From NCBI GenBank assembly GCA_031289835.1, contig JAITOW010000047.1:1-10116 (forward strand): a DNA stretch of 10,116 nt, read 5' to 3'. A model generated the notes under the pieces. The model saw only the letters and a list, made by a program, of their open reading frames with translations, searched no databases and was not told where the DNA came from. The DNA is from Puniceicoccales bacterium (GTDB taxonomy: Bacteria > Verrucomicrobiota > Verrucomicrobiia > Opitutales > JAIRKQ01). Below are positions 1-4,466 of the stretch, piece by piece (within the stretch, counting starts at the first letter, position 1; every line of letters starts with the position of its first letter). Made by a program: the position numbers and the translations under genes.

Positions 1-2
1 CG

Positions 3-209
3 CGCAAAAAGTCCACGGACACTCCTCCGTTTACCTTGGATTCGAGTGATCCGGAGATCAGTCTGATCGATTACATGTCGGGGGAAACGCGGTTCAAGAT
101 GCTTATGGACAAGGACCCTGCCCGCGCACAGGAACTTATTAGGGCCGAAGAGGGGTACATCAAGGAAAGGTTGGCGATATGTAAAAATCTCGCAAAGGCG
201 AGCGATTAG
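3..209 (+). CDS. nifJ: Pyruvate:ferredoxin (flavodoxin) oxidoreductase, C-terminal end (partial)
   Basis: Only the last 68 codons are visible; the gene enters from the left edge in the third frame and stops at TAG 207-209. The peptide contains PFTLDSSDPE, then GETRFKMLMDKDP, then a charged helix ending KERLAICKNLAKASD. This is the usual tail of single-chain PFOR: a 'LDS..P' motif, a short stretch around 'GE.RF..L....P', and a final amphipathic helix. The full enzyme is about 1,200 residues. It oxidises pyruvate to acetyl-CoA and CO2 in the cytosol with thiamine diphosphate and Fe-S clusters, reducing ferredoxin or flavodoxin. None of the catalytic domains is in view, so the family call rests on the tail alone. 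The stop overlaps the stop of the converging racemase gene by 4 bases, and there is no room for a terminator at its own end. Confidence 0.75.
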   Translation, partial: RKKSTDTPPFTLDSSDPEISLIDYMSGETRFKMLMDKDPARAQELIRAEEGYIKERLAICKNLAKASD

Positions 210-943
210 GCGTGGCACCGGGCTATGCAAGCATCGGCCAAGATTGCAATGGTATCAGCGAGTGGAATGTTCCTATACGCATCGGCCGTAATTGCCAGGG
301 GAATCTCTGTGCAGCCAAGCACGATTAAGTCGGCGCCGTTGTCGATCAATTCATTCATCGGCGCCGTGAAAAATTCTTGGCCAATATTTGGATTTTTGTA
401 CATTATTCCCGATTTCACTGCACAAATTCCATTGCCGATTTCATTTTGAAGTTCGTTGGAAGGATAGATGAAGTTTAGTCGCAGGTCTAATTTTTGCAAG
501 GAAAGATCATGAAGTTTTGATTTAACGGTCCCTGCGCTGCCCAAGATCCCTACATTTTTTACGGTTGCGTGCTCGCTTACAATGTATCTAAGGGTTTCAT
601 CGATTAGATTTATAAACGGCACTTCCGCTTCGCGCTCGATTTCATCTATGACGCAATGCGCTGTGTTGCAGGGGATGCAGCAAAGTGTTGCCCCCGCTTG
701 TTTTAGAAATTTTGCCGCGTTGATAAAATATGGCGCGAAGGATTGACTGCTTTGCCCGGTAGCGTAGGCGATCCTGCTGGGGGCCTGCGTTGCCTGATAC
801 AATATCACTTCCGGCTGTTCGGGATCGTCGGTACAATTGTGATCCGTAACAAGTTTTTTTTCGATTCGGTGCAATAACTCAATGGCAGCAGCAACTCCGC
901 AGCCTCCGATAACCCCCAAAGTTTCGCCGTTAAATTTTGACAT
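206..943 (-). CDS. Aspartate/glutamate racemase family protein (RacD/YgeA-like)
   Basis: A cofactor-independent amino-acid racemase that would interconvert L- and D-aspartate or glutamate by a two-cysteine mechanism. From the ATG at 943-941 the protein is 245 residues, the usual family length. The first catalytic cysteine lies in IPCNTAH (about residue 92) and the second in LGCTEIPL (about residue 211), both intact. The CTEIP form is typical of aspartate racemases rather than of MurI (GCTH), but substrate cannot be fixed from this; D-Asp or D-Glu supply for the cell wall is possible. The frame stays open to a TTG at 979, but that lies inside a hairpin and adds 12 residues ahead of the GVIGG strand, so ATG 943 is preferred. 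No clear Shine-Dalgarno is seen for either start. Oddity: the N-terminal loop reads GGCGVAAA where the family usually has GGMGPxAT. The gene is antisense to its neighbours and is divergent from rplU. Confidence 0.85.
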   Translation of the reverse strand: MSKFNGETLGVIGGCGVAAAIELLHRIEKKLVTDHNCTDDPEQPEVILYQATQAPSRIAYATGQSSQSFAPYFINAAKFLKQAGATLCCIPCNTAHCVIDEIEREAEVPFINLIDETLRYIVSEHATVKNVGILGSAGTVKSKLHDLSLQKLDLRLNFIYPSNELQNEIGNGICAVKSGIMYKNPNIGQEFFTAPMNELIDNGADLIVLGCTEIPLAITADAYRNIPLADTIAILADACIARCHA

Positions 944-965
944 TCTTCGAAAAGAAATCACGAAT

Positions 966-994
966 TTTGCCCCTGGCAAGTTTTTTTATTTTTT
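966..994 (+). terminator. Possible intrinsic terminator (plus strand)
   Basis: TTGCC (967-971) and GGCAA (975-979) form a five-pair stem with a CCT loop, extendable by a T-G wobble. It is followed at once by seven T, one A and six T (981-994). The U-tract lies on the plus-strand side only, so it would stop rightward transcription. Rightward transcripts arriving here would be read-through from the PFOR gene crossing the racemase in antisense. The short stem keeps confidence moderate. Confidence 0.4.
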
Positions 995-1051
995 AGGAAC
1001 CTTTTCGCGGAATTTTTTTGTAAAAATTACTTGGAAAGTCTTAGAAAAAAC

Positions 1052-1080
1052 TTGCATTTTCACATCTTGTGTGTTTATTG
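1052..1080 (+). promoter_or_regulatory. Weak candidate promoter for rplU
   Basis: The 145 bases between the racemase ATG and rplU must hold promoters for both directions. The best rightward candidate I see is TTGCAT (1052-1057), a 17-base spacer, and TTATTG (1075-1080) preceded by TG one base earlier (extended -10). Transcription would start about 1087, almost at the ATG at 1089, which would fit the missing Shine-Dalgarno and imply a nearly leaderless message. The -10 match is poor, so this is only a suggestion. No convincing leftward promoter was found. Confidence 0.18.
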
Positions 1081-1088
1081 CGCTTCCT

Positions 1089-1403
1089 ATGAAGGCAGTT
1101 ATTAGTACGCAGGGCAAGCAATTTAGTGTGACTGAGGGCGATGTTTTGTTCGTTGATCGCTACGTGGGTTCGAACGCGGGTGATGTTATAGAGATAAAGG
1201 ATGTTTTGGTTGTTGGCGAAGGTACTTCCGCTGTAATAGGCGCTCCCCTCGTATCTGGGGCAAGTGTTAGAGCAAAGATTCTTGAAAATAAGCGAGCCAA
1301 GAAGGTTATGATTTTCAAGAAAAAGCGGCGCAAGGGGTATCAACGCAAGCGTGGCCATCGCCAGGAATTGTCGGTTATTAGAATAGAAGAGATAGCTGCT
1401 TAA
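1089..1403 (+). CDS. rplU: 50S ribosomal protein L21
   Basis: A 104-residue protein, the standard length for bacterial L21, a large-subunit protein that binds 23S rRNA near domain I and contacts L20. It opens MKAVISTQGKQFSVTEGD, close to the family's 'MYAVI.TGGKQY.V..GD'. The middle keeps the 'A.V.AKIL..KRAKKV' stretch, followed by the diagnostic basic segment FKKKRRKGYQRKRGHRQ (residues about 76-92) that contacts rRNA. The reading frame is open further upstream to 882, but those codons are antisense to the racemase start and have no L21 homology, so ATG 1089 is the start. There is no obvious Shine-Dalgarno (the upstream bases are TTGCGCTTCCT), unlike rpmA. It is the first gene of the plus-strand run, 19 bases before rpmA, the universal rplU-rpmA pairing. 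Confidence 0.96.
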   Translation: MKAVISTQGKQFSVTEGDVLFVDRYVGSNAGDVIEIKDVLVVGEGTSAVIGAPLVSGASVRAKILENKRAKKVMIFKKKRRKGYQRKRGHRQELSVIRIEEIAA

Positions 1404-1406
1404 TCT

Positions 1407-1417
1407 AGGAGGAGGAG
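1407..1417 (+). promoter_or_regulatory. Strong Shine-Dalgarno of rpmA
   Basis: AGGAGGAGGAG, a repeated Shine-Dalgarno core, sits 5 bases before the rpmA ATG at 1423. It is by far the strongest ribosome binding site in the window and contrasts with rplU and sufS, which have none that I can see. Confidence 0.85.
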
Positions 1418-1422
1418 ATATC

Positions 1423-1680
1423 ATGGCGCATAAGAAAGGGCAGGGAGCTGCAAAAAATGGGCGCGATAGCTGTGGAAAGCGCCTTGGCGTGAAGAAATCT
1501 GGGGGGGAGTTTGTGCGTGCCGGTGGCATATTGATGCGCCAGCGCGGAACGAAGATTCATCCCGGTTCAAATGTTGGTTGTGGTCGAGATTTTACCCTCT
1601 TTGCCCTCGTTGACGGCAAGGTCAGCTGGGATAGTGCTCACAGGAGGGTTTCCGTTGTCGCTGAGCAGGTGAGCGAATGA
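1423..1680 (+). CDS. rpmA: 50S ribosomal protein L27
   Basis: An 85-residue protein matching L27, whose N-terminal tail reaches the peptidyl-transferase centre. It starts directly with MAHKKGQGAAKNGRDS, so it has the plain mature-type N-terminus and not the cleaved extension found in many Firmicutes. It then shows KRLGVKKSGGE, VRAGGILMRQRGTKIHPGSNVG and GRDFTLFALVDG, all classic L27 blocks in order. A run of seven G at 1501-1507 keeps the frame and encodes part of SGGE. The gene is preceded by a strong Shine-Dalgarno. Its stop forms an ATGA overlap (1677-1680) with a six-codon mini-ORF that leads to the next gene. Very secure call. Confidence 0.97.
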   Translation: MAHKKGQGAAKNGRDSCGKRLGVKKSGGEFVRAGGILMRQRGTKIHPGSNVGCGRDFTLFALVDGKVSWDSAHRRVSVVAEQVSE

Positions 1681-1693
1681 ACCTTGAATTGGC

Positions 1694-1921
1694 ATGATCT
1701 TTTTGTTTGTAATTATTTCACTCATAGGTTCGGTGTATAACTCTTTGATGTACATAAAGTTAAGCTATGCAATTTGGCTTGCGAGTAACGTTTTTTTGTT
1801 GGCACACAATTTCCGCATTGGAGAGTATTCCCAAGCTTTCATGTATTCGATTTATTTGGTCACGAGTGTAATCGGCCTAAGAAATTCAATGAATGACGGG
1901 TGGCTTAGCAGGCGAAAGTGA
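1694..1921 (+). CDS. Small three-helix membrane protein, function unknown
   Basis: A 75-residue, very hydrophobic protein that I do not recognise. Three likely membrane segments can be seen: residues about 2-19 (FLFVIISLIGSVYNSLM), 23-40 (around YAIWLASNVFLLAHNF) and 46-62 (around QAFMYSIYLVTSVIGL). It ends in a short polar, basic tail (SMNDGWLSRRK) that by the positive-inside rule would face the cytosol. The pattern of about three short helices with a conserved-looking SN in the second recalls half-transporter-sized proteins such as SemiSWEET, PnuC fragments or YgjV-like proteins, but only in topology. It starts 13 bases after rpmA with no clear Shine-Dalgarno. Its TGA overlaps the GTG of the dUTPase gene (GTGA, 1918-1921), which suggests translational coupling and possibly a shared role, for example nucleoside or nucleobase handling. 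That role is inference. Confidence 0.7.
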   Translation: MIFLFVIISLIGSVYNSLMYIKLSYAIWLASNVFLLAHNFRIGEYSQAFMYSIYLVTSVIGLRNSMNDGWLSRRK

Positions 1922-2304
1922 AGTTTGTTAAAATGGACAAGCTGGACAAAATTTTCGAAATGCAAGCCAAGTTGACTGCCAGGCTCGGTGTGCGCCTCGA
2001 GAACCTAAGCGAACAGAAAAAAATAGATTGGATTTTGAAATACTCCCGAGCCTTACAACAGGAAGTCGCCGAGCTCGTTGATTCCGTTCCGTGGAAGTGG
2101 TGGGCAAAGTATCAGGACTTTGACGAGCAGAATGCACGGGTAGAACTGATCGATATTTTGCACTTTTTGGTGTCCATCGCACAGGTGCTTGGGATGACGC
2201 CCGAGGATTTTTTTGAGGCCTATCAGAAAAAAAACGACATCAACCATAAAAGGCAGGATTCTGGCTATGCGATAAAGGATAAGTCGGATTCGCGCGGGAT
2301 ATGA
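1918..2304 (+). CDS. Dimeric (all-alpha) dUTP diphosphatase, dUTPase_2 family
   Basis: Hydrolyses dUTP (and probably dUDP) to dUMP and pyrophosphate in the cytosol, keeping uracil out of DNA and supplying dUMP for thymidylate synthesis. The 128-residue protein is all-helical and belongs to the MazG-like NTP pyrophosphatase fold. Visible motifs are EVAEL (Glu49, Glu52), SxxWKWW (59-62), ELIDILHF (Glu76, Asp79), and KKNDINHKRQDSGY (104-117). The two acidic pairs bind Mg2+; the last block is the family's basic, substrate-binding end (K..N..RQ..GY). It is short compared with phage or Campylobacter relatives (roughly 170-230 residues), so it is a compact form. The GTG at 1918 overlaps the upstream membrane-protein stop; an ATG at 1933, five codons in, is an alternative start. 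The TGA lies in an ATGA overlap with a 27-codon ORF. The enzyme is unrelated to trimeric Dut. Confidence 0.85.
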   Translation: MKFVKMDKLDKIFEMQAKLTARLGVRLENLSEQKKIDWILKYSRALQQEVAELVDSVPWKWWAKYQDFDEQNARVELIDILHFLVSIAQVLGMTPEDFFEAYQKKNDINHKRQDSGYAIKDKSDSRGI

Positions 2305-2384
2305 TTAACGGCTGGGGCCAGGTCAAACCCGGGGAGTATTGTCGTCATATTTTGAAATTGAAAGACGGGAGTGAAGGAAGTTGA
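2301..2384 (+). CDS. Possible 27-residue mini-gene or leader peptide
   Basis: A short ORF starting with the ATG of an ATGA overlap on the dUTPase stop. It encodes MINGWGQVKPGEYCRHILKL followed by KDGSEGS, then TGA at 2382-2384. It fills the whole space between the dUTPase and transketolase genes, ending 3 bases before the transketolase GTG and in the same reading frame. The last codons contain the AAGGAAG Shine-Dalgarno of the transketolase gene. I recognise no family. It could be a real small protein, a coupling leader, or the remnant of a longer transketolase N-terminus cut off by a stop. It could equally be chance, since 27 codons is within random expectation. Confidence 0.3.
   Translation: MINGWGQVKPGEYCRHILKLKDGSEGS
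2374..2380 (+). promoter_or_regulatory. Shine-Dalgarno that fixes the transketolase start
   Basis: AAGGAAG ends 7 bases before GTG 2388, the first start codon after an in-frame TGA. This supports GTG 2388 as the true start, giving the transketolase an N-terminal extension of about 35 residues before the first conserved helix. Confidence 0.55.
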
Positions 2385-2387
2385 ACC

Positions 2388-4456
2388 GTGGAGGATGTTG
2401 TCCAAAATTCGGTTGAATTTCATGGAAAATTTGTTCATTTGGAGCTCGTGGATTCACCTACAAAACGGCTTCGATCTGGCGAAGAATTCGCCTACGATTT
2501 CAATGCTCTCCGGGAAGCGGCGATAATTTCCAAGGGGCTTGTTTGTGACCAAATTTTCCACGCGCAATCTGGTCATCTCGGTGCGGCCCTTGGTTGCTCG
2601 GCAATAGGTGCGGCGCTGTTTGGATATTTGCTGCGATTTAACCCAATGGAGCCCCGTTGGTTGAACCGGGATAGATTTGTGCTGTCCTGCGGTCATGCTA
2701 GCGCATTTTTGTACGCGTGGTTACATCTAGCCGGCTACGATCTCACGCTGAACGATCTAAAAAACTTTAGAAAGGCGCACAGTAGGACGCCTGGACATCC
2801 GGAGTTTGGAGTAAGCGATGGGGTGGAGTGCACAACTGGGCCGCTGGGACAGGGGATTGCCAATGCCGTTGGATTAGCCATCAGCGGAAAAAAATCGGAG
2901 GCGATGTTCAACACCGATGGGCAAAAAATTTTTGATTACAACATCATATGCTTGTGTGGGGATGGGTGCTTGCAAGAGGGGGTGGCATCGGAAGCCTGTT
3001 CCCTGGCCGGACATCTAAACTTGGATAATCTAATCCTGATTTACGACAGGAATAATATCACCATAGATGGCGGGCTTTCCCGTTCGCAGAGCGAAAATGT
3101 TGAAAAAAGGTTTGACGCGTATGGGTTTGAAGTTGAGATTATTGATGGCGGGAGTATTGAGCAAATCATCGCTTCCTATTCAAAACTGGCTTCATTGAAA
3201 AATGGAAAGCCAAAATTGCTAATCACCGATACCGTAATCGGCGATGGCATTGGCGAAGTTGCCGGTACAAGCAAAGCTCACGGAGAGGCGGGAATAAAGT
3301 TCATAAAGTCAGCCAAGGAGAAGCTTGGATTGCCAGATATCGACTTTTTTGTGTCAGAAAGTGTCAGAAGATTTTTCGATGGTCGGTTGAGTGAAAGGTT
3401 GGAAGAGTATGAATCCTGGTACCGCATTTTTGATGCCTGGTCACGGAATAATCCGAATTTACACAGAATTTTGTTAAAAAATGGTGACATTTGCGAAAAA
3501 TTGGAAAAATTTGAATGCGAAAAATTTGGAAAAAAAGTTTCCACGCGCACTGCCAACGGTGAAGTTATGCAATTTTTGGCCGGACATGATCCGCTAATGG
3601 TAACCGGCAGTGCCGATTTGTTTTCTTCCACGAAAAACTATCTCGACGGATATTCGGATTTTTCAGCCGATGATAGGAGTGGCCGGAATGTGGAGTTTGG
3701 TGTGCGCGAACATGCCATGGGCGCGATCGTAAATGGGACGTGTTACGATGGAATTTTTATACCTCGTGCGCAACATTTTTGGTGTTTTTCGATTACATGC
3801 GGGCGGCGATTCGCCTCGTGTCGATGGCCAGGTTTCACGCACTTTATCTCTTTACACACGACTCCATTGCGGTTGGGAAAGATGGCCCAACCCACCAACC
3901 GGTTGAAACTTTGTCTTCGCTGAGGTGCATTCCGAATTTGTACGTTATTCGTCCCGCCGATTGTGAAGAATTGGTCGGTGCATGGATCGCATATTACTCA
4001 AATAAAAATTTGCCATTCGCATTCATACTATCCCGTCAGGACCTACCAAATTTGCATAAAAGCGGGACAAAAAGAACGGGGGTTCTCCGCGGCGCATACG
4101 TAGTTTACAGGGAACAATCGAAGCTTCGATGCATCGTAATTGCCACGGGTAGCGAAGTGTCAGTGGCCATGGAAGCTGCGAAAAAATTTGCCGATGTGCG
4201 CGTCATTTCCATGCCCTGCATGGAGCTTTTTGATGAACAACATGACGATTTCAAAGAACTTATTTTGCCAAAGACATGCAGGAACAGAGTGGCAATTGAA
4301 GCTGGGGTGGCAATGCCGTGGTACAAATACGTTGGGACTGAGGGCAAGTGTATGTGCGTGGACAAATTTGGGTTTAGCGGCTCGGAGAATGATTTATATG
4401 TTGCCAATGGGTTGACAGTCGACAATCTTTTTAAAAAATTGAGCAATTTTATGTGA
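2388..4456 (+). pseudogene. tkt: Transketolase, interrupted by a single frameshift near 3764
   Basis: Transketolase moves two-carbon ketol units between pentose, tetrose and hexose phosphates (non-oxidative pentose phosphate pathway) using thiamine diphosphate and Mg2+. Frame 1 (2388-3764, 459 codons) carries the PP domain: SGHLGAALG, SCGHAS, HSRTPGHPE, TTGPLGQGIANAVG, the cofactor motif GDGCLQEG...DRNN, and the start of the Pyr domain through EFGVREHAMG with the catalytic Glu. Frame 1 then runs into 53 nonsense codons and stops at 3923. The homology resumes in the -1 frame at TCG 3764-3766 (SCATFLVFFDYMRAAIRL, THDSIAVGKDGPTHQPVE, IVIATGSEVSVAMEAA) and continues to TGA 4454-4456, 230 codons. 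Joined, the product is about 689 residues, slightly above the usual 660-670. The exact join FIP|SCATF matches the family's FIPYGATF, so one base appears to be missing. All cofactor motifs on both sides are intact, so a sequencing error or a very recent mutation is likelier than long decay. A natural two-subunit transketolase splits between the PP and Pyr domains, not here. Confidence 0.88.
3492..3535 (+). repeat. Imperfect in-frame 24-base tandem repeat in tkt
   Basis: TGCGAAAAATTGGAAAAAT at 3492 recurs as TGCGAAAAATTTGGAAAAAA at 3516, a spacing of 24 bases (8 codons). It encodes CEKLEKFE followed by CEKFGKKV in the linker between the PP and Pyr domains. The period keeps the frame, so it looks like a tolerated slippage duplication that has drifted. 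Confidence 0.5.
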
Positions 4457-4466
4457 GGAACGTATT

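Noticed and set aside
944..979. Upstream TTG start for the racemase (12 extra residues)
   Set aside because: The TTG lies inside the hairpin at 967-979, has no Shine-Dalgarno, and the family normally starts a few residues before the GVIGG strand, as with ATG 943.
1168..1180. GGTTCGAA-like motif resembling a tRNA T-arm
   Set aside because: It is inside rplU coding sequence and no acceptor or anticodon stem can be built around it.
882..1403. A longer rplU reading frame of 173 codons
   Set aside because: The first 69 codons are antisense to the racemase 5' end and its leader and show no L21 homology; ATG 1089 gives the standard 104-residue L21.
1501..1507. Seven-G run in rpmA as a possible frameshift
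   Set aside because: The L27 frame is continuous and matches the family on both sides of the run.
1041..1529. 162-codon open frame on the minus strand
   Set aside because: It lies opposite rplU and rpmA, which are certain, and its product is low-complexity with no recognisable motif.
2382..2384. TGA read as tryptophan (alternative code) joining the 27-codon ORF to transketolase
   Set aside because: Several genes end at TGA in the expected place (L27, dUTPase, transketolase, PPDK) and tryptophan is encoded by TGG throughout.
3753..3766. Programmed -1 ribosomal frameshift site in tkt
   Set aside because: The codons ATT TTT ATA CCT do not form an X-XXY-YYZ heptamer, and I see no strong stem-loop just downstream; not excluded but unsupported.
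3740..4456. Independent C-terminal transketolase subunit starting at GTG 3740
   Set aside because: The split would fall inside the Pyr domain, the first eight codons overlap homology present in the other frame, and there is no good ribosome binding site; a single-base frameshift explains it better.
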